Of a stretch of 64,000 bases of DNA, positions 53,694 through 64,000 are shown one piece after another. Each line of letters opens with the position of its first letter. Within the stretch, counting starts at the first letter, position 1. The notes under the pieces are model-generated. The model worked only from the letters and a program-made list of their open reading frames with translations. It made no database searches and was not told where the DNA came from. The stretch comes from CAVTWH01 sp963794685 (GTDB lineage: Bacteria > Actinomycetota > Actinomycetes > Mycobacteriales > Micromonosporaceae). Location: assembly GCA_963794685.1 (NCBI GenBank), contig CAWCFK010000020.1, positions 310,001 to 374,000 of the forward strand, written 5' to 3'. The position numbers and the translations under genes are program-made.

Positions 53694-53697
<4 letters not shown>

Positions 53698-54518
53698 CGG
53701 GCCGGCCTCGGGGTGGCCGGGTGCGAGCCGGCGGTGACGAGTTCGGCGACCGCGTCGCGGGGGCTCTTCTGGGTCACCAGGCCCTCCCCCACCAGTACCG
53801 CGTCGGCGCCCGAGGCGGCGTAGCGGATCAGGTCGTGCGGGCCCCGTACCCCGGATTCAGCGATCTTGACCACGTTGTTCGGCAGGCCCGGCGCGATCCG
53901 CTCGAACACCGACCGGTCGACCTCCAGGGTGCGCAGGTCGCGGGCATTGACCCCGATGACCCGGGCCCCGGCGCTCAGCGCCCGGTCTGCCTCTTCCTCG
54001 GTGTGCACCTCGACCAGCGCGGTCATGCCCAGCGACTCGACCCGCTCCAGCAGGCCGGCCAGGGTGTTCTGGTCGAGCGCCGCGACGATCAGCAGCACCA
54101 TGTCGGCGCCGTGCGCGCGGGCCTCGTGCACCTGGTACGTGGAGACCACGAAGTCCTTACGCAGCACCGGAACGTCGACCACGGCGCGGACCGCGTCGAG
54201 GTCATCCAGGCTGCCGCCGAACCAACGCTGCTCGGTGAGCACCGAGATGCACCGGGCCCCGCCGGCCGCGTACGCCTTGGCCAGCTCGGCCGGGTCGGGG
54301 ATGTCGGCCAGCCGCCCCCTGGACGGCGACGAGCGCTTCACCTCGGCGATGACGTGCACGCCCGACGTCCGCAGTTGGTTGTAGGCGTCCCGTGGCTTGG
54401 GCGCTGCGGCGGCCAGCTCACGGATCTGCTCCAGCGGCACCGCCGCCTGTCGGATGGCCACGTCCTCGCGGACGCCGGCCAGGATCTCGTCAAGCACGCT
54501 CGCCCCTGCGGTTGACAT
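53694..54518 (-). CDS. trpC: Indole-3-glycerol phosphate synthase
   Basis: ATG at 54518 gives 274 residues. (Beta/alpha)8 barrel motifs are VIAEVKRSSPSRGRL (catalytic Lys), CISVLTEQRWFGGS, VLRKDFVVSTYQVHEARAHGAD (catalytic Lys) and VNARDLRTLEVD, then KIAESGVRGPHD and DAVLVGEGLV. It closes the indole ring from CdRP. It overlaps trpB by four bases. A trpE-like gene and trpD are not in the window. Confidence 0.97.
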
Positions 54519-54644
54519 CGGACTCGCCTCTCCGGGTGTCATGCGGCCGACTCTAGGCGTCCGCTGCCGGGCCGGGCGTTGCGGGGTATCCCCACGCCCA
54601 CGTGACGCCCCGGTGGACAATGCTGCGACCCTGCCTGACCTGCT

Positions 54645-55361
54645 TCATTGGCTCGGGTCCTCACCCCGGTCGAGGGCATCCCACATGGCGATCTCGGACG
54701 GCGACGGACCGGAGCGCTCCACCTGCACGGGCGCCTCCTCCGAATCGTCGCCCTCGTCATAGCGGCCCTCGTCATAGCGGCCGTCGTCATACCGGCCGTC
54801 GTCATAGCGGCCGTCGTCATAGCGGCCGTCGTCATAGCGGCCCTCGTCGTGGTGCCGGGTGGCGTCTTGCATGGCCACGTCGCGCCGCCGGGCGACGGGG
54901 GCGCCGGCGGGGCGGGGCACGGCCGTCCGCTCGTAGCGTTCACCCAGGGCCGGCCAGTCGGCGCCCCGGGCCGCGGCCAGCGCACCGCCCGCCGCCAGCA
55001 ACAGACCAGCGGGTACGCACAGCAGCGGCCAACCGGCGCGCACCCGGTCCACGCTCACCAGCCCGTACACCCCGCCGGCCGCCACCCCGACGCCACACAG
55101 CGCGATCAGCGCGCCGACCAGCGACCGCCAACGGCCCCGGGTGGCCAGCAGCGCGCCGGTACCGGCCAGCCCGACCAGGCCGAGCGCCGACAGCCACGGA
55201 ACGAAGTGCACGCCGGTCCGGGTCAGCGTCAGCGGCGCCTGCGGGGCCGGTTGCGCCTGCACCTGGACCGCCCAGGTCCGGGTCACCGCGAAGATCGCCA
55301 CGGCGGAGCCGACCGCAGAGGCGGCGACGGTCCTGGTGAGCCACTTGCGGCCGGCGCTCAT
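54645..55361 (-). CDS. Trp-operon-associated membrane protein (TIGR02234 type)
   Basis: ATG at 55361 overlaps the hisI stop (ATGA). The 238-residue product has four transmembrane helices in residues 10-155, with the family pattern TRTWAVQ near residue 27 and PWLSALGLVGLAGTGALLATRG. A charged cytoplasmic tail with five to six GRYDD repeats ends AMWDALDRGEDPSQ, the conserved tail of the family. Its function is unknown, but it is nearly always between hisI/trpE and trpC in actinomycetes. Confidence 0.9.
   Translation of the reverse strand: MSAGRKWLTRTVAASAVGSAVAIFAVTRTWAVQVQAQPAPQAPLTLTRTGVHFVPWLSALGLVGLAGTGALLATRGRWRSLVGALIALCGVGVAAGGVYGLVSVDRVRAGWPLLCVPAGLLLAAGGALAAARGADWPALGERYERTAVPRPAGAPVARRRDVAMQDATRHHDEGRYDDGRYDDGRYDDGRYDDGRYDEGRYDEGDDSEEAPVQVERSGPSPSEIAMWDALDRGEDPSQ
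54764..54853 (-). repeat. 15-bp coding tandem repeat, six copies
   Basis: Six 15-bp units encode GRYDD/GRYDE in the tail of the Trp-associated membrane protein. The central copies are identical and the outer ones carry single substitutions. Confidence 0.9.
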
Positions 55362-55747
55362 CGCGTGGCGCCGCCCGGTCCGGCGGGCGCCTCGACCAGC
55401 GCCCCGGGCGCGTTGATGGCGTCGGTGAAGCAGGTCCGGGTACCGGTGTGGCAGGCCACCCCGACCTGGTCGACCCGGACCAGCACCGCGTCGCCGTCGC
55501 AGTCCAGCGCCAGCGACTTGACGTGCTGGTAGTGGCCGGACGTCTCGCCCTTGACCCAGTAGCTGCGCCGGCTGCGGGACCAGTACGTGGCCAGCCCACT
55601 GTCGAGCGTGCGGCGCAGCGCCTCCTCGTCCATCCAGGCGAGCATCAGCACCTCGCCGGTGTCGTGCTGCTGGACGACGGCGGCGATCAGGCCGGCTTGG
55701 TCACGACGGAGCCGAGCCACGATCCGGGGGTCAAGGACGTTGCTCAT
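55358..55747 (-). CDS. hisI: Phosphoribosyl-AMP cyclohydrolase
   Basis: I chose ATG 55747 (MSNVLDPRIVARLRRDQAGL), giving 129 residues, rather than the upstream ATG at 55786. The zinc/active-site residues are in CDGDAVLVRVDQVGVACHTGTRTCF, and the conserved SRSRRSYWVKGETSGHYQHV is complete. It opens the purine ring of PR-AMP in histidine synthesis. It is the first gene of the his/trp run on this strand. Confidence 0.96.
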   Translation of the reverse strand: MSNVLDPRIVARLRRDQAGLIAAVVQQHDTGEVLMLAWMDEEALRRTLDSGLATYWSRSRRSYWVKGETSGHYQHVKSLALDCDGDAVLVRVDQVGVACHTGTRTCFTDAINAPGALVEAPAGPGGATR

Positions 55748-56086
55748 GTTGCCCGATTCTTCCCTACCGGTTGCGGCTGTCGCCAAGCCGTCCCAGTTCC
55801 GTCATTCAGCTGACCATACCGCCGGTCGGGGGGTGTGCTGGATGTCACCTGAGGCGTACCGTATTTCCTTGCGACGCCGCCACATCCGGGTCTTCGCTCA
55901 CTTCCCTCTTTCCGCACGTCATCGGGCATCCGTCTCCGCATGGGCCGGTGGTGTCTCCCCGCACCCCCGCCGCCGAAAGCGGTGCCTTTTGCGTCCTCGG
56001 AACCGGGTGGGGCAGGCCCCGGTCCGGCTGCGCGCGGACCACTAGGGCCGGCGGCTGCCCGCCGGACCAATCGGAGGAGGGCCGCA
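55748..56086. other. Intergenic region between divergent hisI and the acidic-protein gene
   Basis: This 339-bp gap must hold two divergent promoters. It is less GC-rich around 55850-55930 (runs such as TATTTCCTTGCG). I see no RNA gene, palindrome or credible small ORF. Confidence 0.5.
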
Positions 56087-58396
<2,310 letters not shown>

Positions 58397-58411
58397 GGGT
58401 ACCAGGGCAAG

Positions 58412-58444
58412 GGGGCGGGTGGCGCGATCGGCGTCACCCGCCCC
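58412..58444. terminator. Hairpin between convergent acidic-protein and MerR genes
   Basis: GGGGCGGGTG and CACCCGCCCC form a perfect 10-bp stem around a 13-base loop between stops at 58396 and 58499. Confidence 0.7.
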
Positions 58445-58498
58445 GTCACATTGTGGAGCGCCCGCTCCGCCGGACCCCCGTGCCGGCGGCGCGGGTGG

Positions 58499-58897
58499 CT
58501 AGCGGACCTCGGCGGGGGTCAGCGCGGCGGCGGCGGCCCGATACGCGTCGATCTTGTATTCGACGACCGCCAGGTCGCGTTCCAGGTCGGCGATGCGGGC
58601 GCGGACCCGGTCGCGGTGCACCTCGAACAGGTCGGCGCGGGCGGCCAGGGTCACGTCGCCCTGCTGGGCGAGTTCGGCGTAGCGGCGCATGTCGCTGACC
58701 GGCATGCCGGTGGCGCGCAGTTTGGTGAGCAGTTCCAGCCAGCCGAGGTCGTTCTCGTGGTAGCGGCGGCGGCCGGCGCTGTCGCGGTCGACCGTCGGCA
58801 GCAGGCCCTCCTGCTCGTACCAGCGCAGGGTGTGCACGCTGAAGCCGCAGCGGGCGGCGGCCTCGCCCACGGTGAGTCCGGCGTCGATGTCCGTCAT
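58499..58897 (-). CDS. MerR-family regulator
   Basis: ATG at 58897 gives 132 residues. The N-terminal MerR winged helix reads LTVGEAAARCGFSVHTLRWYEQEGLLPTVDRDSAGRRRYHENDL, and a long dimerisation coiled coil follows (RADLFEVHRDRVRARIADLERDLAVVEYKIDAYR). No metal-binding Cys cluster is present at the C-terminus, which suggests a small-molecule or stress signal. It is divergent from an ABC exporter, its probable target, with the operator between them. Confidence 0.92.
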   Translation of the reverse strand: MTDIDAGLTVGEAAARCGFSVHTLRWYEQEGLLPTVDRDSAGRRRYHENDLGWLELLTKLRATGMPVSDMRRYAELAQQGDVTLAARADLFEVHRDRVRARIADLERDLAVVEYKIDAYRAAAAALTPAEVR

Positions 58898-58913
58898 GGC
58901 GTCCAGGTTCCCC

Positions 58914-58931
58914 CTTCGAGTGCACTCGAAG
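58914..58931 (-). promoter_or_regulatory. MerR-type promoter with perfect 18-bp palindrome and 19-bp spacing
   Basis: CTTCGAGTGCACTCGAAG is a perfect palindrome. On the minus strand it sits between TTGACT (58930-58935) and a -10-like GAACCT with a 19-bp spacer. That long spacing is the hallmark of MerR-activated promoters. The site lies 17 bp upstream of the merR-type gene and 75 bp from the divergent ABC gene. Confidence 0.75.
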
Positions 58932-59005
58932 TCAACCCGATTGCCAGCCAGCGGTATTTCATCTAGCGTTGATTTCCCCACCCGTTGAATTATTGGGGGC
59001 ACCCC

Positions 59006-59737
59006 ATGGACAGCTCGCTCACCTTCGACCACCTGGTCGTCACCCGGGGCAGCCGCGACGTGCTGCATGACTTCAGCGCCACCATCCACGCCGGCAGCAT
59101 CACCGGCCTGCTCGGCCCCAGCGGCAGCGGCAAGACCACCCTGATGCGCTGCGTCGTGGGCGTACAGAAGATCAGGTCGGGGACGGTCACCGTGCTCGGC
59201 CGGCCGGCGGGCACGGCCAGCCTGCGCCACGAGATCGGGTACCTGACCCAGGCGCCCAGCGTCTACACCGACCTCACCGTCGCCGAGAACGTGCGGTACT
59301 TCGCCTCGCTCTACGGGCTCGGCGCGGCCGCGGCGGACAAGGCGATCACCGACGTCGGGCTGCACGACGCCCGCACCCAACTCGTCGGTACCCTCTCCGG
59401 CGGCCAGCGCAGCCGCGCCTCACTCGCCTGCGCCCTGCTCGGCGCGCCGAAGCTGCTCGTCCTCGACGAGCCGACGGTTGGCCAGGACCCGGTGCTGCGC
59501 GAGGAGCTGTGGCAGCGGTTCCGGGAACTGGCCGACGCCGGCACCACCCTGCTCGTCTCCAGCCACGTGATGGATGAGGCGAACCGGTGCGACCGCCTGC
59601 TGCTGATCCGCGACGGCGCTCTGATCGCCGACGACAGCCCGGCCGGCGTCCGCGCCGCGACCGACACCGATGACCTCGACCAGGCCTTCCTCCGCCTCAT
59701 CAAGGACCAGCCCGTGCTGGCCGGACAGGAGTCGTGA
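59006..59737 (+). CDS. ABC exporter ATP-binding protein
   Basis: ATG at 59006 gives 243 residues. Walker A is GPSGSGKTTL, signature LSGGQRSRASLACALL, Walker B LLVLDEPTVGQDP and H-loop LLVSSHVMDEANRC. This is the CcmA/DrrA type of ATPase that pairs with an ABC-2 permease. Its stop overlaps the permease start. It is divergent from and probably controlled by the MerR gene. Confidence 0.93.
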   Translation: MDSSLTFDHLVVTRGSRDVLHDFSATIHAGSITGLLGPSGSGKTTLMRCVVGVQKIRSGTVTVLGRPAGTASLRHEIGYLTQAPSVYTDLTVAENVRYFASLYGLGAAAADKAITDVGLHDARTQLVGTLSGGQRSRASLACALLGAPKLLVLDEPTVGQDPVLREELWQRFRELADAGTTLLVSSHVMDEANRCDRLLLIRDGALIADDSPAGVRAATDTDDLDQAFLRLIKDQPVLAGQES

Positions 59738-60474
59738 TGTCCGCACGGATCACCCTGCGCACCGCCGGCCGGATCCTGCGCCAGCTCAGCCACGACAAGC
59801 GCACCATCGGGCTGCTGCTGATCGCCCCGATCGTGCTGCTGACCCTGCTGCGATACCTGTTCGACGCCCGGCCGCAGACCTTCGACCGGATCGGGCTGAT
59901 CATGCTCGGCGTCTTCCCGTTCGTCATCATGTTCCTGGTGACCAGCGTGGCGATGCTGCGCGAGCGCACCTCCGGCACGCTGGAGCGGCTGCTCACCACA
60001 CCGATGGCCAAGCTGGACCTGCTGCTCGGGTACGGGCTGGCGTTCGCGCTGGCCGGGGCGGTCCAGGCAGGGGTGGCCTCGGCGGTGTCGTACGGCCTGC
60101 TGGGGCTGGACTCGGCCGGCAGCCCGTGGCTGGTCGGCATGATCGCCATCGCCAACGCCGTCCTCGGCATGGCACTCGGGTTGCTGATCAGCGCGTTCGC
60201 CCGGACCGAGTTCCAGGCGGTGCAGTTCATGCCGCTGATCGTGCTGCCGCAGGCGCTGCTGTGCGGGCTCTTCGTCGCCCGCGACCAGATGGTCGGCTGG
60301 CTGCAGGCGGTCAGCGACGTGCTGCCGTTGACCTACGCGGTGCAGGGGCTCACCGAGGTCGGCGCACACTCGGAGCCGACCGCGCTGATGTGGCGGGACT
60401 TCGGCATCATCGTGGCTTGTGCGGTGCTCGCACTGGTCCTCGGCGCGGCCACGCTGCGTCGCCGTACCGACTGA
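59737..60474 (+). CDS. ABC-2 type exporter permease
   Basis: ATG at 59737 overlaps the ATPase stop; GTG 59734 is possible. The 245-residue product has six membrane helices and the ABC-2 landmarks MLRERTSGTLERLLTTPMAKLDLLLGYGLAF and LPQALLCGLFVARDQMVGWLQAVSDVLPLTYAVQGLTE. With the ATPase it should form a homodimeric drug or lipid exporter. A TetR gene follows 55 bp later. Confidence 0.93.
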   Translation: MSARITLRTAGRILRQLSHDKRTIGLLLIAPIVLLTLLRYLFDARPQTFDRIGLIMLGVFPFVIMFLVTSVAMLRERTSGTLERLLTTPMAKLDLLLGYGLAFALAGAVQAGVASAVSYGLLGLDSAGSPWLVGMIAIANAVLGMALGLLISAFARTEFQAVQFMPLIVLPQALLCGLFVARDQMVGWLQAVSDVLPLTYAVQGLTEVGAHSEPTALMWRDFGIIVACAVLALVLGAATLRRRTD

Positions 60475-60500
60475 GCAACAGCCGCACCGACTGAGCCGCT
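60461..60500 (+). repeat. 20-bp duplication carrying the stop codon of the permease gene
   Basis: The gene end GCCGTACCGACTGAGCAACA is followed at once by GCCGCACCGACTGAGCCGCT. The first 16 bases match with one change, including the TGA. Confidence 0.7.
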
Positions 60501-60529
60501 GGATCGATTGGCACGCAAGGAGAGTGGCG

Positions 60530-61165
60530 ATGGTTCGGACCGGACGACGGCCAGGCAGCCCGGACACCCGGGAGGCGATCCTGGCCGCCGCCCGGGAAGT
60601 GTTCGCCGAGAAGGGCTTCGACAACGCCTCGATCCGGGCCATCGCCACGCTCGCCGGCTGCGACCCGGCGCTGGTGCACCACTACTTCGGCAGCAAGGAC
60701 AAGCTCTTCCTGGCCACCGTGCAGGCGCCGATCGACCCGGGTGACCTGGTACCGCAGGTGATCGCCGGTGGGCTGGACGGGGCCGGGGACCGGCTGGTGC
60801 GTACCCTGCTGGGCGTCTGGGACAACCCGGCCACCGGGCCGGCCGCGTTGGCGCTGGTGCGCAGCGCGCTGCAGCACGAGTGGTCGGCGCGGATGCTGCG
60901 CGAGTTCCTGACCACCCAGGTGCTGCGCCGGGTGGTCAGCCAGCTCGCGGTGGATCAGGCTCCGTTGCGCACGTCGCTGGTGGCCAGCCAGATGTTCGGC
61001 CTGATCGGGGTGCGTTACCTGCTGCGGATCGAGCCGCTGGCCAGCGCCCCGGCCGGGGTGGTGGCGGCCACCGTCGGACCGACCGTGGACCGCTACCTCA
61101 CCGATCCGACGATCGGCCAGACCGAGCCGGTCGACCCGGCGAAACCCGTGCGCGCCAACCGCTGA
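60530..61165 (+). CDS. TetR-family regulator
   Basis: ATG at 60530 with AAGGAGAG upstream gives 211 residues; longer frames lack a ribosome site. The helix-turn-helix is TREAILAAAREVFAEKGFDNASIRAIATLAGCDPALVHHYFGSKDKLF. The C-terminal ligand domain (LVPQVIAGGLDGAGDRLVRTLLGVW) resembles TetR proteins of the AcrR/SCO1712-like group. It is downstream of and co-directional with the ABC exporter, so it is a likely second regulator of it. Confidence 0.93.
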   Translation: MVRTGRRPGSPDTREAILAAAREVFAEKGFDNASIRAIATLAGCDPALVHHYFGSKDKLFLATVQAPIDPGDLVPQVIAGGLDGAGDRLVRTLLGVWDNPATGPAALALVRSALQHEWSARMLREFLTTQVLRRVVSQLAVDQAPLRTSLVASQMFGLIGVRYLLRIEPLASAPAGVVAATVGPTVDRYLTDPTIGQTEPVDPAKPVRANR

Positions 61166-61223
61166 CCGCACGGCGCGCGCCACGGGCTGACAGCACGGTG
61201 CGCGCCCAGCGGCTGAGCGCACA
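61148..61223 (+). repeat. 25-bp degenerate repeat, three copies, each with the TetR stop codon
   Basis: The end of the TetR gene (GTGCGCGCCAACCGCTGACC...) is followed by two further copies of about 25 bp, starting 61173 and 61198. Each keeps a TGA at the same place. Confidence 0.7.
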
Positions 61224-61256
61224 GCGCGGGGTCAGGTAGCAGAAGCCGCTGGCGGG

Positions 61257-61667
61257 TCAGGCGCTGAGCGGGTGTCGGGTGGCGTGCGCGGCGAGCCGGT
61301 GCAGGGTGTCGCGGATGGCGCGCTTCTCCCCCGCCGGGGTGGTCGGGTCGGCCAACCGGTCCACGATGATCCGCAAGTCTTCGGCAACGACCGGGTCCTC
61401 CGTGACCGGGGTGTCGTCACGCAGCCCGAGCGCCCCGAAGGCGGCTCCGACCGGGATGTCCAGCGCCTGGCAGAAGCCCCGGACCGTGGCGACCTCCGGA
61501 AAGTCGTGCCAGTCGCCGGCCAGCCAACGGAACAGGGTGGAGCGTCCCACCCCCGTCTCCGCAGCCAGCCGGGTCACGCTCCAGCCGCGGGTGTTCTTCG
61601 CCTCGTCGACCGCGCGACGTACGAACCGGGCGAAACTTACCCGAGCTGCCCCGGGGGAAACGGTCAT
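61257..61667 (-). CDS. XRE-family helix-turn-helix regulator
   Basis: ATG at 61667 gives 136 residues. The Cro/CI-type helix-turn-helix is VRRAVDEAKNTRGWSVTRLAAETGVGRSTLFRWLAGDW at residues 15-52, followed by FPEVATVRGFCQALDIPVGAAFGALGL. A helical C-terminal region has no recognised domain. It is convergent with the TetR gene and divergent from a small membrane protein gene. Confidence 0.88.
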   Translation of the reverse strand: MTVSPGAARVSFARFVRRAVDEAKNTRGWSVTRLAAETGVGRSTLFRWLAGDWHDFPEVATVRGFCQALDIPVGAAFGALGLRDDTPVTEDPVVAEDLRIIVDRLADPTTPAGEKRAIRDTLHRLAAHATRHPLSA

Positions 61668-61839
61668 GCTGCCCACCGTACTCAATGGCGCGAACTCCAC
61701 CAGGCAGCCAGTAGGTACCACCTGATCGGCTCGCGCCAGGATGCAACGTGCCAATCACGAACCTCGGGTCTTCTGTCCGGCGTTGTGGCATCGCTAGGCT
61801 GCCGGGGCAACCGTCACAGATGAGTCACGGAGGGTAATA

Positions 61840-62196
61840 ATGACCAACGGCACGGCCCCGCGGCCGGCACCCGGGACGCCGGGTGTCATCAGCTTCTTCT
61901 TCGTCGTCAAGGCGGGGCTGTTCGCGGCTGCGGCCTGGGTCTGGTTGTTAGTCCTTGTCGCCCGGGGTGACGAAGTCACCGGCTGGCACCTGGTGGCGAC
62001 CGGCGCCGGGATCTGTTTCAGTCTGGTCACGGTGCAACTGGGCGTCCGCTACTACAGCCAGCGCGCGGAAGCACTGCGCTACGCCGATCTGCGTCGCGAG
62101 ATCGTCGACCTGTCCTGGCACGCGGCCGGACTGACCCCGCCGGACGAGAAGTCCATGAAGGTGCTGCGCATGCCGCCGGACCGCACCCGCCGCTGA
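61840..62196 (+). CDS. Small two-helix membrane protein of unknown function
   Basis: ATG at 61840 follows GGAGGGT. The product is 118 residues with helices at about 20-42 and 52-70, then a basic cytoplasmic tail (YYSQRAEALRYADLRREIVDLSWHAAGLTPPDEKSMKVLRMPP). It is not recognised as a named family. Micromonosporaceae often carry similar short proteins next to XRE regulators. Confidence 0.72.
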   Translation: MTNGTAPRPAPGTPGVISFFFVVKAGLFAAAAWVWLLVLVARGDEVTGWHLVATGAGICFSLVTVQLGVRYYSQRAEALRYADLRREIVDLSWHAAGLTPPDEKSMKVLRMPPDRTRR

Positions 62197-62203
62197 GCAT
62201 CGA

Positions 62204-62263
62204 CCACTGGGCACCCGGCCACTGGGCACCCGGCCACTGAGCACCCGGCCACTGGGCACCCGC
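62204..62263. repeat. 15-bp minisatellite, four copies
   Basis: Four units of CCACTGGGCACCCGG start at 62204, 62219, 62234 and 62249, with one or two substitutions. They begin eight bases after a stop codon. Confidence 0.92.
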
Positions 62264-62306
62264 CGAGCACCGGCAGACACCCCACCCAGCGCCTACCCTC
62301 AACGGG

Positions 62307-62945
62307 GTGAGCGCACCGACGAACTACCCGCGCGCCGAGCGGGCTGCCCTGTGCGAACTGCTCGACCGCCTCGGCCCCGAGCAACCGACGCTGTGCGCCG
62401 GCTGGCTCACCCGTGACCTGGCCGCCCATCTGATCCTGCGGGAACGCCGGCCGGACGCCGCGCTGGGCATCATGGTCGCCCCGCTGGCCGGGCACACCGA
62501 ACGGGTCCAGCGGCGGCTCGCCGGCCAGCCGTTCGCCGACCTGGTGGCCCGGGTACGCCGGCCGCCGTGGTGGAGCCCGGCCGCGATCGCCCCGCTGGAC
62601 CGGGCCACCAACACCACCGAGTTCTTCATCCACCACGAGGACGTCCGCCGTGCCCGGCCGGACTGGCAGCCGCGGCCACTCGACGCCGGCCTGGCCCGCG
62701 AGCTGTGGAGCCAACTACGGATGACCGCGAAGTTGGGGCTGCGCCGGTTCCCCGGCACCGTCACCCTGGCCGCGCCGGGGCACGGCGAGCTGGTCGCCGG
62801 CGCCGGTGGGCCGGCGGTCCGGGTGACCGGCGACCCGGGCGAGCTGATCCTGCTCGCCAGCGGCCGGTCGACGGCGGCGAAGGTCGAAGCGACCGGCGAC
62901 GAGGCGCTCGCGCGCAAGATCCGCGAGCCGCACTTCGGCCGCTGA
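62307..62945 (+). CDS. TIGR03085 family metal-binding (DinB/mycothiol-dependent-like) protein
   Basis: GTG at 62307 is preceded seven bases earlier by a TACCCT -10-like box, so the transcript is likely leaderless. The 212-residue product begins YPRAERAALCELLDRLGPEQPTLCAGWLTRDLAAHLILRERRPD, the N-terminal helix of the maleylpyruvate isomerase/DinB-like superfamily. Metal ligands are seen at His36 (AAHL) and FFIHHEDVRRA. It matches the TIGR03085 pattern in length and motif order. The reaction is unknown. Confidence 0.85.
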   Translation: MSAPTNYPRAERAALCELLDRLGPEQPTLCAGWLTRDLAAHLILRERRPDAALGIMVAPLAGHTERVQRRLAGQPFADLVARVRRPPWWSPAAIAPLDRATNTTEFFIHHEDVRRARPDWQPRPLDAGLARELWSQLRMTAKLGLRRFPGTVTLAAPGHGELVAGAGGPAVRVTGDPGELILLASGRSTAAKVEATGDEALARKIREPHFGR

Positions 62946-63024
62946 CGCACCCGCCGGCTGCTTGTCGCGGCCGGTCCGCAGCGCGATCGGGGCGGCAGGA
63001 CATTCGGGCGGGCGGGGCGGCGGG

Positions 63025-64000
63025 TCAGTCGTCCGTGGGGGTCGGGGCGGCGGGCAGGATCACGACGGCGCGTACCCCCGGATCGGCGTCCTCCAGGCGG
63101 ACGGTGCCGCCGTGCGCGAGCACCAGCTCCCGGACGATGGCCAGGCCCAGGCCGGCGCCGCCGTCGTCGCGGGCCCGGGCGTCGTCCAGTCGGGTGAATC
63201 TGTCGAAGACCCGCTCCCGGTCCGCGGCGGAGATGCCCGCGCCGTCGTCGACCACCTCCACCCGTACCCCCGCGTCGGTTGCCGTGGCTTGGAGCCGCAC
63301 CGAACCGGCCGCGTGCCGCACCGCGTTGGCCACCAGATTGTCCAGGATCCGCCGCAGGCTCGCCGGGTCGCCGACTATCCACTGTGGACTGTCACCCTCG
63401 ACGGTGACCGGTACCCGGGCCCCGGCGCAGCCCTGGGCCACCGCCGCGAGCAGCGGGCCGACCGGCACCGGCTCACGGCGACGCAGGCCCGGCGCGGCGT
63501 CGTCGGCTCGGGCCAGCAGCAGCAGGTCGTTCACCAGTCGGGTGAGCCGGTCCACTTCGGGGCTCAGGTCGGCCACCGGCGGCGCCTCGCCCAGGTGCTC
63601 GGCCACGTCCAGTTGCACCCGCAGCGAGGCGAGCGGGCTGCGCAGCTCGTGCGCGGCGTCGGCGACGAACGCGCGTTGCCGGGCACGGGCGGACTCCAGC
63701 CGGTCCAGCATCCGGTTCAGGGTGGTACCCAGCCGGTGCAGTTCGTCCGAGCCGGCCGGCACCGGCAGCCGGCCGACAGTGCTGGCGCTGATCTCCTCGG
63801 CGCCCCGGCGCAGCGCCTCGACCGGGCGCAGGGTGGCCCCGACCACCCGCCAGGTGAGCACCGCGATGGTGCCCAGCAGCAGCGGGTAGGCGACCAGGAA
63901 CAGGAAGCGCACCACGGCCAGGCTGCGGTTGGTGTCCCGGATCGAGCCGGCGACCAGCACGGTCCGGGCCGCGTCGCCCTGCCCCGCGGTCCGGGCCACC
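63025..64000 (-). CDS. Sensor histidine kinase, N-terminus outside window
   Basis: The frame runs in from the right edge, so the start is missing, and it ends at TGA 63025. In the visible 325 residues one transmembrane helix (FLFLVAYPLLLGTIAVLTW) precedes a HAMP domain (ATLRPVEALRRGAEEI). The HisKA H-box is FVADAAHELRSPLASLRVQLD. N-box LDNLVANAVRHA, G1 DDGAGI and G2 GAGLGLAIV follow. It is a membrane two-component kinase; its response regulator would lie beyond the window. There is a short Pro/Asp tail. Confidence 0.93.
   Translation of the reverse strand, partial: VARTAGQGDAARTVLVAGSIRDTNRSLAVVRFLFLVAYPLLLGTIAVLTWRVVGATLRPVEALRRGAEEISASTVGRLPVPAGSDELHRLGTTLNRMLDRLESARARQRAFVADAAHELRSPLASLRVQLDVAEHLGEAPPVADLSPEVDRLTRLVNDLLLLARADDAAPGLRRREPVPVGPLLAAVAQGCAGARVPVTVEGDSPQWIVGDPASLRRILDNLVANAVRHAAGSVRLQATATDAGVRVEVVDDGAGISAADRERVFDRFTRLDDARARDDGGAGLGLAIVRELVLAHGGTVRLEDADPGVRAVVILPAAPTPTDD

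Overview
The window is chromosomal DNA from a high-GC actinomycete. Near-universal G/C third codon positions, many GTG starts, leaderless genes, a conservon-type module (NIT histidine kinase, Roadblock, DUF742, small GTPase), a decayed type VII secretion remnant and the order hisI, Trp-associated membrane protein, trpC, trpB, trpA, lgt, gltB, gltD, pyk, tesB all fit the family Micromonosporaceae (Micromonospora or a close relative). The genus is an inference from gene content.

Layout. 1-2.0 kb: a cation-diffusion metal exporter divergent from a YcnI-like (DUF1775) secreted protein, then 15-bp minisatellites. 2.0-4.2 kb: a GH13-like protein lacking the catalytic motifs and an unknown protein. 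4.4-7.2 kb: remains of a type VII secretion locus with a broken mycosin protease. 7.3-19.0 kb: dimethylglycine dehydrogenase, sarcosine oxidase soxBDAG, and a glycine-betaine type ABC importer. 19.1-23.4 kb: the conservon. 23.6-28.9 kb: choline dehydrogenase, IclR regulator and a three-component Rieske monooxygenase. 29-34.5 kb: small secreted, membrane and regulatory genes. 34.6-39.5 kb: sulfate ABC importer bracketed by two Rrf2 regulators. 39.7-48.3 kb: tesB, pyk, gltD, gltB. 48.5-55.7 kb: FAD monooxygenase, lgt, Nudix, trpA, trpB, trpC, Trp membrane protein, hisI. 56.1-58.4 kb: an extremely acidic protein. 58.5-64 kb: MerR/ABC exporter/TetR, XRE regulator, small membrane protein, TIGR03085 protein, and a truncated sensor kinase.

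The strongest biological theme is one-carbon and osmolyte catabolism. The genes between 7.3 and 28.9 kb can be read as a route from imported betaine or choline to glycine: BetA (choline to betaine), Rieske oxygenase with ferredoxin and reductase (betaine to dimethylglycine), dimethylglycine dehydrogenase (to sarcosine), and heterotetrameric sarcosine oxidase (to glycine). An IclR regulator sits inside it and TTGCG-type elements recur in three of its promoters.

A caution on quality. Many reading frames are broken by single-base indels. They are dense at 7.5-17.9 kb and 35.7-38.5 kb, and scattered in genes that should be intact (trpB, gltB, gltD, pyk, tesB, lgt). In each case the protein resumes in another frame with full similarity to its family. 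I read most of these as base-level sequence error rather than gene decay, except the mycosin locus, where decay looks real. Coordinates for broken genes span the restored gene.
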